Below, in pieces: positions 42,942 to 51,455 of a stretch of DNA of 64,000 nt. The DNA comes from Solirubrobacteraceae bacterium. GTDB taxonomy: Bacteria > Actinomycetota > Thermoleophilia > Solirubrobacterales > Solirubrobacteraceae. The translations under genes were made by a program, and so were the position numbers. Positions within the stretch are counted from its first letter, which is position 1; each line of letters starts with the position of its first letter. The DNA is taken from NCBI GenBank assembly GCA_017744415.1, contig JAGIBJ010000073.1, positions 1 to 64,000 on the forward strand, written 5' to 3'. Below the pieces are notes generated by a model that was given only the letters and a program-made list of their open reading frames with translations, was not told the DNA's origin and did not search any database.

Positions 42942-43703
42942 ATGATCGTCACGAAGTCGCCCACCGAACTCGATGCCATGGCGGCCTCCGGCGCGCTGCT
43001 CGTGCGCGTGCACGAACTGCTCACCTCCATGGTCCGGCCCGGCATCACCGGCAAGGAGCTCGACCGCGCCGCCGAGGAGCTCATCCGCTCCGAAGGCGCC
43101 GTGCCGTCGTTCAAGGGCTACCAGGGCTTCCCCGCCACCCTCTGCATCTCGCCGAACGACATGGTCGTCCACGGCATCCCGAACAAGATGCCGTTCCAGG
43201 ACGGCGACCTCGTCTCGATCGACTGCGGCGTCACCCTCGACGGCTGGGTCGCCGATGCCGCCATCACCCACGAGATCGGCACCGTCACCGCTGAGGCCCA
43301 CCACCTCGCCGAGAAGACGCTCGAGTCGCTCCTCGCTGCCGTCGAGCAGTGCGTCCCCGGCAATCGCGTCGGCGACATCGGCGCCGCGGTCCAGGGGGTC
43401 GTCGAAGGGGCCGGCCTGTCCGTCGTGCGGTCGCTCGTCGGCCACGGCGTGGGGCGGAGCATGCACGAGGATCCCCAGGTGCCGAACTACGGCAAGCCCG
43501 GCCGCGGCGCGAAGCTCACGCCCGGCATGGTGATCGCCGTCGAGCCCATGGTCACCATCGGCAGCCCCGAAGTCGTCGTCGGCGACGACGACTGGGCCAT
43601 CTCCAGCGTCGATGGCTCGCTCGCTGCGCACCAGGAGTTCACGATTGCCGTCACCGAGGACGGCCCGCGCGTGCTCACTCCTTGGCATCCCGCGGTCAAG
43701 TAG
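42942..43703 (+). CDS. map: Methionine aminopeptidase, type I
   Basis: 253 residues. Removes initiator Met. Metal ligands and catalytic residues are visible in DLVSIDCGVTLDGWVADAAI, VGHGVGRSMHEDPQVPNYG, TPGMVIAVEPMV and AAHQEFTIAVTEDG. 48 nt after adk. infA, which usually follows, is not found. Confidence 0.96.
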   Translation: MIVTKSPTELDAMAASGALLVRVHELLTSMVRPGITGKELDRAAEELIRSEGAVPSFKGYQGFPATLCISPNDMVVHGIPNKMPFQDGDLVSIDCGVTLDGWVADAAITHEIGTVTAEAHHLAEKTLESLLAAVEQCVPGNRVGDIGAAVQGVVEGAGLSVVRSLVGHGVGRSMHEDPQVPNYGKPGRGAKLTPGMVIAVEPMVTIGSPEVVVGDDDWAISSVDGSLAAHQEFTIAVTEDGPRVLTPWHPAVK

Positions 43704-43787
43704 CCCTGCCCAGACGGGGGAGCTTGCTGGCGCGCAAGCGCGTGACAACCGCTGGCCCCTGCGCTAACGTTGTGCCTGCTCCTCGGG

Positions 43788-43847
43788 AGAACCGTCGCGC
43801 GTGCTCCGCACGCTCGGGCGGCGCGACGCCGCGCCCCGCACGGTTCT
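43788..43847. other. Structured 60-nt element between map and rpmJ
   Basis: AGAACCGT (43788-43795) pairs with ACGGTTCT (43840-43847). Inside, GCGTGC/GCACGC (43799-43813, 3-nt loop) forms a perfect hairpin, and GGGCGGCG with its partner (43816-43836) forms a second. Together they make a three-way junction. It could be a terminator-like end of map or a regulatory element; it lies just upstream of the rpmJ -10. Confidence 0.45.
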
Positions 43848-43855
43848 GCTATCTT
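43847..43855 (+). promoter_or_regulatory. Extended -10 promoter for rpmJ-rpsM-rpsK
   Basis: TGC-TATCTT, 60 nt before the rpmJ start. The 211-nt gap 43704-43914 has no gene. Confidence 0.5.
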
Positions 43856-43914
43856 TCGCCGTCGCGTTCGGGACACCCGTTCCTACGTCCGAGCGCCATT
43901 CCTCTGAGGTTTTC

Positions 43915-44028
43915 ATGAAGGTCCGTCCGTCGGTCAAGCCCATGTGCGAGAAGTGCAAGATCATTCGCCGTCACGGCAACGTTCTTGTGATTTGCAGCAA
44001 CCCCCGTCACAAGCAGCGTCAGGGGTAG
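43915..44028 (+). CDS. rpmJ: 50S ribosomal protein L36
   Basis: 37 residues. [20 protein letters not shown] with the zinc ligands C, C, C, H ([12 protein letters not shown]); zinc-binding C+ form. GAGG about 6 nt before the ATG. Confidence 0.97.
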   Translation: MKVRPSVKPMCEKCKIIRRHGNVLVICSNPRHKQRQG

Positions 44029-44032
44029 TTCC

Positions 44033-44413
44033 ATGGCACGTATCGCAGGTATCAACATCCCGCTGAACAAGCGGGCTGAGGTCGGTCTGACCTACATCTA
44101 CGGCATCGGTCGCCAGACGGCGAACGACATCCTTGCCGAGACGGGTGTCGACAAGGACCGCAAGATCCGTGACCTCACCGAGGACGAGATCAGCCGCCTG
44201 CGTGCGGCCGTCGAGCAGCGCAGCGTTGAGGGTGACCTCCGCCGCGAGCGCTCGCAGGACATCAAGCGCCTGATGGAGATCGGCTGCTACCGCGGCATCC
44301 GTCACCGCCGCGGCCTCCCGGTCCGCGGACAGAAGACCAAGACCAACGCGCGCACCCGCAAGGGCCCGAAGCGCATGCAGGTTGCGGGCAAGAAGAAGCC
44401 CGGCAAGAAGTAG
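44033..44413 (+). CDS. rpsM: 30S ribosomal protein S13
   Basis: 126 residues. [34 protein letters not shown] and [20 protein letters not shown] are diagnostic; contacts the P-site tRNA and L5. Confidence 0.97.
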   Translation: MARIAGINIPLNKRAEVGLTYIYGIGRQTANDILAETGVDKDRKIRDLTEDEISRLRAAVEQRSVEGDLRRERSQDIKRLMEIGCYRGIRHRRGLPVRGQKTKTNARTRKGPKRMQVAGKKKPGKK

Positions 44414-44422
44414 TAGGACCAC

Positions 44423-44818
44423 ATGCCCGCTCCGAAGCGCCCCACGCGTGGCCGCCGCAAGCCGAAGAAGAACATTCCGCTTGGCCAGGCGCACATCAAG
44501 ACTTCTTTCAACAACACGATCGTCTCGCTGACGGATCCGCAGGGCAACGTGATTGCCTGGGAGTCCGCCGGTGGGGCCGGTTTCAAGGGCTCGCGCAAGT
44601 CCACGCCGTTCGCGGCGCAGGTCACCGCCGACGCCGCCGCCCGCAAGGGCATCGACCAGGGCCTCCAGAAGGTCGAGGTCTACGTCAAGGGCCCCGGCTC
44701 CGGCCGTGAGACCGCGATCCGCTCGCTCCAGGCCGCCGGCCTTGAGGTGCTCAGCGTCCGCGACGTCTCGCCGCAGGCCCACAACGGCTGCCGCCCGCGC
44801 AAGCGGCGCCGCGTCTGA
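44423..44818 (+). CDS. rpsK: 30S ribosomal protein S11
   Basis: 131 residues. [40 protein letters not shown] and the end [11 protein letters not shown] are conserved. rpsD, often next, is absent. Confidence 0.97.
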   Translation: MPAPKRPTRGRRKPKKNIPLGQAHIKTSFNNTIVSLTDPQGNVIAWESAGGAGFKGSRKSTPFAAQVTADAAARKGIDQGLQKVEVYVKGPGSGRETAIRSLQAAGLEVLSVRDVSPQAHNGCRPRKRRRV

Positions 44819-44938
44819 TCCGCCCAGACGCACTAGCTTCAGGCCAGCACGTGCTCTCCGCGTAGGCCACCCGAACATTCACAGGCGAGGCGCATGGGGC
44901 GCGCCTCGTCTCCCTTCCGCTCCAACCCCAGGACCCGC

Positions 44939-45907
44939 ATGCTCGACTTCCAAGTGCCGCAGATCAAGAGCGAGACCGTCGAAGAGACCCGTGGTTCGTT
45001 CACGATCGAGCCGCTCGACCGTGGCTTCGGCTACACCTTCGGCAACTCGCTGCGCCGCGTGCTGCTGTCGTCGCTCGCCGGTGCCGCCGTCACGTCCGTC
45101 CGCATCGAGGGCGTCGCGCACGAGTTCTCGACCATCGAGGGCGTCAAGGAAGATGTCACCGACATCGTCCTGAACCTCAAGGGCGTCGTCTGCCGCATGC
45201 ACTCGGACGCCACCGAGATCGAGGCATCGGTCGTCGCCAAGGGTCCCGGCGTCATCACCGCTGCCGACATCGACCTCCCCGCCGGCGTCGAAGTCCTCTC
45301 GCCCGAGGTGCACATCGCGACGCTCGAGCAGGGCACGTCGCTCGAGATGTACCTCACGATCGGCCGTGGCCGCGGCTACCGCCCGAGCGACGAGAACAAG
45401 TCGCCCGATCAGCCGATCGGCGTCATCCCGATCGACTCCATCTTCTCCCCGGTCCGCCGCGTCGCCTACGCCGTCGAGCAGGCGCGCGTCGGTCAGAAGA
45501 CCGACTTCGACAAGCTCACCCTCGACATCGAGACCGATGGCTCGATCGACCCGAAGGGTGCGCTCCGCGAGGCGGCCGAAGTCCTGATCCAGCAGCTCGC
45601 GATCTTCACCGATCCCGACCGCGTCGAGGAGCTCCGCCAGGGCCCCGTCGCCGAGCTCGATCCGATCCCGGCCGCCGGCCTCACCACCGGCCCGTCGGGC
45701 TCGCCGATGGACGACATCCTCATCGAGGAGCTCGACCTCGGCGTCCGTTCGTACAACTGCCTCAAGCGCGCCGGCATCCAGACCATCGGCGACCTCATCA
45801 CCAAGTCCGAGAGCGAGCTCTCCGCGATCCCGAACTTCGGGCGTAAGTCCATCGACGAGGTCATCGAGACCCTCGAGGCCCGCGGACTCTCGCTTCGCGA
45901 GGACTAA
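44939..45907 (+). CDS. rpoA: RNA polymerase subunit alpha
   Basis: 322 residues. The dimerisation domain has TIEPLDRGFGYTFGNSLRRV, and the C-terminal domain has the helix-hairpin-helix LGVRSYNCLKRAGIQTIGDL that contacts UP elements and activators. ATG 44939 is chosen with AGGA about 7 nt upstream. The 120-nt gap before it (44819-44938) holds no gene and could carry a promoter. Confidence 0.97.
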   Translation: MLDFQVPQIKSETVEETRGSFTIEPLDRGFGYTFGNSLRRVLLSSLAGAAVTSVRIEGVAHEFSTIEGVKEDVTDIVLNLKGVVCRMHSDATEIEASVVAKGPGVITAADIDLPAGVEVLSPEVHIATLEQGTSLEMYLTIGRGRGYRPSDENKSPDQPIGVIPIDSIFSPVRRVAYAVEQARVGQKTDFDKLTLDIETDGSIDPKGALREAAEVLIQQLAIFTDPDRVEELRQGPVAELDPIPAAGLTTGPSGSPMDDILIEELDLGVRSYNCLKRAGIQTIGDLITKSESELSAIPNFGRKSIDEVIETLEARGLSLRED

Positions 45908-45934
45908 CCAACTCCTCGTTCGGAGCCACCGACC

Positions 45935-46288
45935 ATGCGTCACCAGAAAACCCGCCACAAGCTCAGCCGCGACACCGCCCACCGCAAGGCGCTGCTCCAG
46001 AATCTCTCCAAGGAGATCATCGAGCACGGTCGCATCAAGACCACCGTCTCGAAGGCCAAGGCCGTCAAGCCGGAAGTCGAGAAGCTGATCACCCTCGCCA
46101 AGGACGACACGCTCCACGCGCGCCGTCAGGCCCTGAGCAAGCTCGGCCACGACGAGTTCATCGTCGGCAAGCTGTTCCAGGACATCGCGCCGCGCTACGC
46201 CGCGCGCGAGGGTGGCTACACGCGCATCATGAAGCTTGGTCCTCGCAAGAGCGACTCGACCGAGATGGTCTTCATCGAGCTCGTCTGA
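45935..46288 (+). CDS. rplQ: 50S ribosomal protein L17
   Basis: 117 residues. MRHQKTRHKLSRDTAHRKAL, IIEHGRIKTTVSKAKAVKPE and RKSDSTEMVFIELV define L17. Last gene of the ribosomal cluster. Confidence 0.97.
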   Translation: MRHQKTRHKLSRDTAHRKALLQNLSKEIIEHGRIKTTVSKAKAVKPEVEKLITLAKDDTLHARRQALSKLGHDEFIVGKLFQDIAPRYAAREGGYTRIMKLGPRKSDSTEMVFIELV

Positions 46289-46319
46289 CCGGCGCGTTTA
46301 CCGCCAGTCGGTTTGTCAG

Positions 46320-46352
46320 AGGGCGTCCTTCGGGGCGCCCTTTGTCGTTCTT
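46320..46352 (+). terminator. Intrinsic terminator of the ribosomal protein cluster
   Basis: A 9-bp stem AGGGCGTCC/GGGCGCCCT (one G-U pair) with a UUCG tetraloop at 46320-46341, followed by TTTGTCGTTCTT. The most canonical terminator in the window. Confidence 0.85.
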
Positions 46353-46739
46353 GGGGCGCGGCCGTGGGCTCGAGTTTCAGCGGGCCGGCCGGCCTTGGGC
46401 TTGAGTTGCCGCGGGGCCGGGTGGGGCCTGCTTCGACTAGTCCGGCGGCTCGCTTTGGCTCGCCTGGCGGCTCGCGTCGCTGAGGCGCCTCCCCTGCTCG
46501 CTTCGCAGACCCCACCCGGCCCCGCTCGCTGGTGCCGTCGTTGGCGCTGGTGACGGGTTGAACGGGCGCCCCGAAGGACGCGGCGCTCGGTGGTGGCGCT
46601 GCTCGTGCCGGTCCGGCGGCTCGCTCAGGTGCTGGGCCTCGTGGGGCCGTTCGGGGGCCTGGCGCTCGCTCGCCTGACGGCTCGCTGCACCAGGCCTGCG
46701 CGTGACTGCGCGTGCCGGCGTGGCGAACCGGTCTTTGGA
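46353..46739. repeat. Gene-free GC-rich region with inverted and GGCTCGC repeats
   Basis: No convincing gene. GCGTCCTTCGGGGCGCCC of the terminator (46323-46340) recurs as its reverse complement at 46564-46581. A 21-mer at 46411-46431 recurs inverted at 46505-46525 with one mismatch. GGCGGCTCGC or GGCTCGC copies recur between and after them. It looks like a degenerate palindromic element. Confidence 0.55.
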
Positions 46740-47036
46740 CTACGGAGCGGTGGGCGAGAGCATCACGGCGGCGATGATCGCGACCATTGCGATCACGAAG
46801 ACCGCGGTTCCGACGGCCGTGCTGAAGGCGAGCGGGCGTCGTTCCCACAGCCTGGTCGATCCCGGGATCCAGTCTTCGAGCTGCTTGAGGCTCATCGCTT
46901 GCGGCACGTATTGGATGCCAAGGCCGGCATGGGCCCAGGCGCGATCCAAGTCGCCGTTCTCCCACATGCGGTCGCGTAGGCGAAGCAGACACCGGCCCTC
47001 ATGGTTCACCAGCAGGTCGAAGAAGCCCTCCTGCAT
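46740..47036 (-). CDS. Hypothetical small protein with C-terminal membrane segment
   Basis: A possible 98-residue protein. The N-terminal part (MQEGFFDLLVNHEGRCLLRL) is soluble, and the C-terminus has one membrane helix (FSTAVGTAVFVIAMVAIIAAV). I recognise no family. The same frame stays open upstream for more than 60 codons (including RLIGRDCLPAADASTDARAE and VFGGVRVPIENLR) and through the palindrome at 47169-47220, without any ATG, GTG or TTG start. It may therefore be a truncated remnant of a longer gene. Confidence 0.35.
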   Translation of the reverse strand: MQEGFFDLLVNHEGRCLLRLRDRMWENGDLDRAWAHAGLGIQYVPQAMSLKQLEDWIPGSTRLWERRPLAFSTAVGTAVFVIAMVAIIAAVMLSPTAP

Positions 47037-47168
47037 CCGGAGGTTCTCGATCGGGACGCGAACCCCGCCGAAGACCTCGGCTCGAGCGTCGGTGCTTGCA
47101 TCGGCGGCGGGAAGGCAGTCACGGCCTATGAGTCGGCGCGCTCCGCCGCGTAGTTGAGCCGGCCTCCC

Positions 47169-47220
47169 CGCCGAACAGTCTTCCTCTGCAGCCCTGACTA
47201 CAGAGGAAGACTGTTCGGCG
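47169..47220. repeat. Palindromic repeat, copy 1
   Basis: A perfect 20-bp stem (CGCCGAACAGTCTTCCTCTG and its complement) with a 12-nt loop. Related copies lie at 62487-62534 and 63511-63560. It sits 16 nt beyond the stop of the minus-strand SpoU methyltransferase gene, so it could act as its terminator. Confidence 0.8.
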
Positions 47221-47235
47221 CCGGTGGTCGCAGGC

Positions 47236-48057
47236 TCAGCGCGGGCGGGTCGCCCAGAAGGCGACGGCGCCGGCTGCCGCGACGTTCAGCGAGTCGACGC
47301 CGCCGGCCATCGGGATCCGCACCGTGTGGTCGGCGCTGACCATCGTGCGGGGGCGCAGGCCATCGCCCTCGGTGCCGAGCACCCAGCAGAGCCGCGCTGG
47401 CGGGGAGGCGACGAGGTCGTCGAGGTCGATGGAGTCGTCGGTGAGGCCGAGTGCGGCGACCTCGAACCCGAGCTCGTGGAGCTCGTCGATGGCTGCGGGC
47501 CAAGGCCCGGTGCGCGTCCACGGAACCGCGAACACGGTGCCCATCGAGACGCGCACGGCTCGGCGGTAGAGCGGATCTGCGCAGTCGGGAGTGATCAGGA
47601 GCGCCTCGACGCCCAGCGCGGCGGCAGAGCGAAACACCGCGCCGACATTGGTGTGGTCGACGAGATCCTCGAGCACGGCGATGCGCGTGCACCCGGCGAT
47701 CACGTCGGCGACGGGCGGCAACGCGGGGCGGTGCATCGCCGCGAGCGCGCCGCGGTGCAGATGGAAGCCCGTGATGGCCTCGAGCACGGGCTCCTCGCCG
47801 ACGAACACGGGCGCCTCGTGCTCGGCCGCGATGGCGAGCACGTCGGCGAGGTCGTCGACGTACTTCGGCGCGACGAGCATCGAACGCATGCGGTGGCCCG
47901 CGGCGAGCGCCCGGCGGATCACCTTCGAACTCTCCGCCATGAAGAGCCCCTCGGCCGGCTCGAGCGTGCGGCGCAAGTTCACGTCGGTGAGCGACGTGTA
48001 ATCCCGCAGCCGCGGATCGTCGACCGCGTCGATCCGGATCACCGTGCTCGCTGCCAC
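47236..48057 (-). CDS. TrmH/SpoU family RNA 2'-O-methyltransferase
   Basis: About 273 residues, SPOUT fold. A substrate-binding-type N-terminal domain (residues 1-105) precedes the catalytic domain with motif 1 LEDLVDHTNVGAVFRSAAAL, motif 2 LGTEGDGL and motif 3 IPMAGGVDSLNVAAAGAVAF. It methylates rRNA or tRNA ribose; the target nucleotide cannot be read from sequence. GTG 48057 is chosen, with GATGAT 6 nt upstream as possible -10. The frame upstream of this has no conserved content. Confidence 0.88.
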   Translation of the reverse strand: MAASTVIRIDAVDDPRLRDYTSLTDVNLRRTLEPAEGLFMAESSKVIRRALAAGHRMRSMLVAPKYVDDLADVLAIAAEHEAPVFVGEEPVLEAITGFHLHRGALAAMHRPALPPVADVIAGCTRIAVLEDLVDHTNVGAVFRSAAALGVEALLITPDCADPLYRRAVRVSMGTVFAVPWTRTGPWPAAIDELHELGFEVAALGLTDDSIDLDDLVASPPARLCWVLGTEGDGLRPRTMVSADHTVRIPMAGGVDSLNVAAAGAVAFWATRPR

Positions 48058-48300
48058 GCCCGAATCATCCCGAACCGCCGCGCATGACGTGGACCCGCCC
48101 ACGCTCAACCTCCACCATCGCTCGGCTCTGTCGGCTGGGGGATGTTGGAGCTTGCGGTGGCACCGTGATCGAACATTGCCTTGGTCGGCGAAGCCGGCCG
48201 CCCCTGCGCCAGATGTCCCCCGAACCGGGTGCGCTAGTGGTCCAGAAGGCACTCATACCGGCCTCAAGCCGACTGCGGCGGGTGCCGATTCCCTGGGGAG

Positions 48301-49965
48301 ATGGCAGAGCACGACGGTTTCAACATCGAGCAGGCCCTCCGCGCGCTCGTGGAGTCCGGCGGCTCCGACCTCCACCTCAAGGTGGGGCTCCCGCCGATGA
48401 TGCGCCTGCACGGCGAGCTCACCCCGTTCGAGGGCGCGGCTCCGCTCACGAACGACGACACCCGTGGCGCCGCTCGTCGAGTGATCGTCGACCCGGCCAA
48501 GTACGAGGAGTTCGCCGACGAGCACGAAGTCGACTTCTCGTACCACATCGAAGGCATCGGCCGGTACCGCTTCAACATCTTCATGCAGCGCGGCTGCATC
48601 TCGATCGTCGCCCGCGCGATCCCCGAGGAGATCCAGCCTCTCGCCAAGCTGTCGCTGCCCGAAGTGATCCGCGAGCTGGCCGAGGAGGAGCGCGGCATCG
48701 TGCTCGTCACCGGCACCACGGGCTCCGGCAAGTCGACGACCCTCGCGGCGATGATCAACCACATCAACGAGGAGATGGCGAAGCACGTCATCACGATCGA
48801 GGATCCGATCGAGTTCGTGCACCAGGACAAGAAGTCGGTGCTCAACCAGCGCGAGGTCGGCCTCGACACCAAGAGCTTCGGCCAGGCCCTGCGGCGCGTG
48901 CTGCGCCAGGACCCGGACGTGATCCTCGTCGGCGAGATGCGCGACACCGAGACGGTGCATACCGCCCTCTCCGCCGCCGAGACCGGCCACCTCGTGTTCT
49001 CCACGCTCCACACCGTGGACGCCACCGAGACGATCAACCGCATCATCGACTTCTTCCCGCCGCACCAGCAGCAGCAGGTGCGCGCGATGATCGCCGGCAC
49101 GCTCAAGGGCATCATCTCCCAGCGCCTGGTGAAGAGCAAGAACGGCGGCCGCGTCGCCGTCTGCGAAGTGCTCCGCATGACCGGCCGCGTGCGCGACATG
49201 ATCATGGACCCCGACCAGACCGGTCGGCTTGGCGAGATCATCGAAGAGGGCTCCTACTACGGCATGCAGACCTTCGACCAGGCGCTCTACACGCACCTCG
49301 CCGCCGGCCGCATCGACGTCGACGCCGCCATGCAGGCCTCGACCACCCCGCACGACCTCAAGCTGCTCCTCCAGGCCAACGGCCGCAAGGGCACCTCGAT
49401 GCAGGACGTCGACGACGCTGCGGCAGCATCCGGCGAGATCCCGCAGGGAGGCGGCGCCAACGGCCAGCCAGCGGCACCGCCCGCGCCGACGAACGACGAC
49501 CGCCTCGCTGCCTACGCCATGACGCCCGAGGGCGCCGACGCCAACGCCTACGGCGCCGAGCAGGCCACCACCGCCTACGCCATCGACCCCGCCGTCACCG
49601 ACGACGCCCACGCCGCCTACGCCGCCGTCACCGACCCTGCCGCCTACGCGGCTGCCACCTCGGCGACCGCCGCCTACGCCGCCGCGCCCGCCGAAGACCC
49701 GCACGCCGCGGCCTACGCGCAACAGCAGGCTGCCGCGGCGGCCGCGGCCCATGCCGCCGCTGCCGCACCCGCCGCCGCGGTCCCAGTCGCCCACGGCCAG
49801 TCGGCGCAGCACTACGCCGCACACCATCCGACCGCCGCCGCAGCGGCCTATCCGGCCGGGGCCTACGCCCAGCCCGGGGCCGAAGCGGCCGGTGCCTACG
49901 GCACCGCGCCCACCTACGGCGGCGAGGTGCCCGTGCCCTCGCAAGCCCCGCCCCCGGGGGCGTAA
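48301..49965 (+). CDS. pilT: Type IV pilus retraction ATPase PilT with long Ala/Tyr-rich tail
   Basis: 554 residues against about 345-370. The ATPase core is complete: SDLHLKVGLPPMMRLHGEL at the N-terminus, Walker A GTTGSGKST near 138, Asp box and Walker B (LRQDPDVILVGEMRD), the His box (GHLVFSTLHTVDA) and ISQRLVKSKNGG. From about residue 377 on, a 178-residue low-complexity tail rich in Ala, Tyr, Pro and His (AAYA/AYAAA units) follows. Such ATPases disassemble pilin for twitching or DNA uptake. No other pilus gene is in the window. GGGGAG abuts the ATG, so initiation is not by a normally spaced site. Confidence 0.9.
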   Translation: MAEHDGFNIEQALRALVESGGSDLHLKVGLPPMMRLHGELTPFEGAAPLTNDDTRGAARRVIVDPAKYEEFADEHEVDFSYHIEGIGRYRFNIFMQRGCISIVARAIPEEIQPLAKLSLPEVIRELAEEERGIVLVTGTTGSGKSTTLAAMINHINEEMAKHVITIEDPIEFVHQDKKSVLNQREVGLDTKSFGQALRRVLRQDPDVILVGEMRDTETVHTALSAAETGHLVFSTLHTVDATETINRIIDFFPPHQQQQVRAMIAGTLKGIISQRLVKSKNGGRVAVCEVLRMTGRVRDMIMDPDQTGRLGEIIEEGSYYGMQTFDQALYTHLAAGRIDVDAAMQASTTPHDLKLLLQANGRKGTSMQDVDDAAAASGEIPQGGGANGQPAAPPAPTNDDRLAAYAMTPEGADANAYGAEQATTAYAIDPAVTDDAHAAYAAVTDPAAYAAATSATAAYAAAPAEDPHAAAYAQQQAAAAAAAHAAAAAPAAAVPVAHGQSAQHYAAHHPTAAAAAYPAGAYAQPGAEAAGAYGTAPTYGGEVPVPSQAPPPGA

Positions 49966-50084
49966 GGCACCGCGCCTGCACGCGCCGCGCGGCGATCGGA
50001 ATCTCCCGCCGATCCTCACGGTGGCTGCCCTATTGGCCCACCGGGAATCCAGCTCATCCACGCGACACGCACGTCCGCGGCACC

Positions 50085-51011
50085 TCAACTGCGGCGCGCG
50101 GCACGCCGCGCCACGGCCACACCCAGCAGCGCCAGCGCTCCGCCCGCGTAGGCGATCGCCGGCGGTACCTCGCCGAGCAGCACGAGGCTCATCAGGATCG
50201 TGAGCGGCGGGACGAGGTACGTCGTCACGCCGAGACTCGAGACGCTCATGTGCTGGAGCGCGTAGCCGTAGGTCGTGAACGCGATCGCCGTCGGGAACAC
50301 GCCGAGGTAGGCGAGCCACACGATCGACGACGTCGGGGCGTCGGCGAGCTCATCGATGAGCTGGGGCAGAAACGGCAGGCAGACGACCGCCCCAGCCGTA
50401 CACGCGAGCCAGGTGACCTGGAGCGCCGGAATCACCCCCGCCAGCGGCTTCTGAATGACCAGCGCGATCGCGTAGGCGACCGCCGAGACCAGACAGAGCC
50501 CGACCCCCAGCGCGTCGTGGCTGCCGCCGGGTGCGTCGGCGAGGGCGATGATCGCGACGCCCGCGAAGGCCAGCGCCAGCCCGAGGCCGAGCCCGCGGGT
50601 GAACGGCTCATCGAGGAGCACGGCCGCGAGCACGGCGATGAGCACCGGTGACACCTGGATCAGCAGCGACGCCGTACCGGCGTCGATCCGCTGCTCGCCC
50701 TCGTTGAGCGCGACCATGTAGATCGCGTACCAAAGCACCCCGATCGAGATGATCGACCGCCACTGCGGGCCGGTGGGCCTGGCCACGCCGCGTGGCACGG
50801 CGAGCAGCGCCAGCGCCACGGCGCCGACGCCGAGGCGGCCGAGTGACAAGGCACCGGCGCTGAAGTCCTCACCGAGATGGCGGATCGCGACGAAGGCCGA
50901 TGCCCACAGCACCAGCGTCACGCCGACCGCGGCGAGCGGCATCCACGGAGGCGGCGCAGACGCAGCCGGTGGAGCAGCCGTAGCCGGCGTGGGCGGAACG
51001 CTCGTCGCCAT
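50085..51011 (-). CDS. EamA/DMT family transporter
   Basis: 308 residues, about ten membrane helices in two EamA repeats (LVLWASAFVAIRHLGEDFSA; VQKPLAG-like second half with SAVAYAIALVIQKPL). Members export amino acids or other metabolites; the substrate is unknown. ATG 51011 follows a TAGCCT box by exactly 7 nt on the minus strand; the longer frame upstream overlaps HxlR and is not real. Divergent from the HxlR regulator, which may control it. Confidence 0.88.
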   Translation of the reverse strand: MATSVPPTPATAAPPAASAPPPWMPLAAVGVTLVLWASAFVAIRHLGEDFSAGALSLGRLGVGAVALALLAVPRGVARPTGPQWRSIISIGVLWYAIYMVALNEGEQRIDAGTASLLIQVSPVLIAVLAAVLLDEPFTRGLGLGLALAFAGVAIIALADAPGGSHDALGVGLCLVSAVAYAIALVIQKPLAGVIPALQVTWLACTAGAVVCLPFLPQLIDELADAPTSSIVWLAYLGVFPTAIAFTTYGYALQHMSVSSLGVTTYLVPPLTILMSLVLLGEVPPAIAYAGGALALLGVAVARRAARRS

Positions 51012-51018
51012 GGGCGGC

Positions 51019-51024
51019 AGGCTA
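51019..51024 (-). promoter_or_regulatory. -10 box for the EamA gene
   Basis: TAGCCT (minus strand), 7 nt before the ATG at 51011. Confidence 0.5.
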
Positions 51025-51124
51025 CGTGCAACGCCCAGCGGCCGCTCGCGGAAAACGGTCGGTGCGCTCCTCGCCGGGGCGACGCGTGCGCGAGAGCCTC
51101 GTCGACCGGCTCCGCACGCGCCGG

Positions 51125-51130
51125 TACCAT
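51125..51130 (+). promoter_or_regulatory. -10 box for the HxlR gene
   Basis: TACCAT, 7 nt before GTG 51138, facing away from the EamA box in a 126-nt divergent gap. Confidence 0.5.
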
Positions 51131-51137
51131 GCATGGG

Positions 51138-51455
51138 GTGGAGGAGTTCGATCACGTCGCCCGCACGGCGGAGGTCATCGCGACCAAGTGGACCCCGCAG
51201 TTGCTGCAGCAGCTCGGGCGTGCCCCGCTGGGCTTCTGCGACCTCGAGCGGGCGATCCCCGGCATCTCCCCGCGCACGCTCACCGCGCGCCTGCGCGGCC
51301 TCGAGGTCGCCGGCATCGTGCAGCGTGGTCTCGCGCCCCGCGGCACTTCCGCGCCCTACGAGCTGACGGCCATGGGCGTCGCGCTGCTCCCCATCGTCGC
51401 CGCCATGCAGGCGTTCGGCGAGGAGTGGCAGTGCGCGAAGCCCGTCGCGGCATGA
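51138..51455 (+). CDS. HxlR family transcriptional regulator
   Basis: About 105 residues, winged helix. VIATKWTPQLLQQLGRAPLG, FCDLERAIPGISPRTLTARL and the wing segment APYELTAMGVALLPIV are typical of HxlR/MarR-like regulators. The usual N-terminal Cys is missing. GTG 51138 fits the -10 spacing; ATG 51129 would sit within that box. Its stop overlaps the Fur-family start by 4 nt, so the two are co-translated. Confidence 0.85.
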   Translation: MEEFDHVARTAEVIATKWTPQLLQQLGRAPLGFCDLERAIPGISPRTLTARLRGLEVAGIVQRGLAPRGTSAPYELTAMGVALLPIVAAMQAFGEEWQCAKPVAA

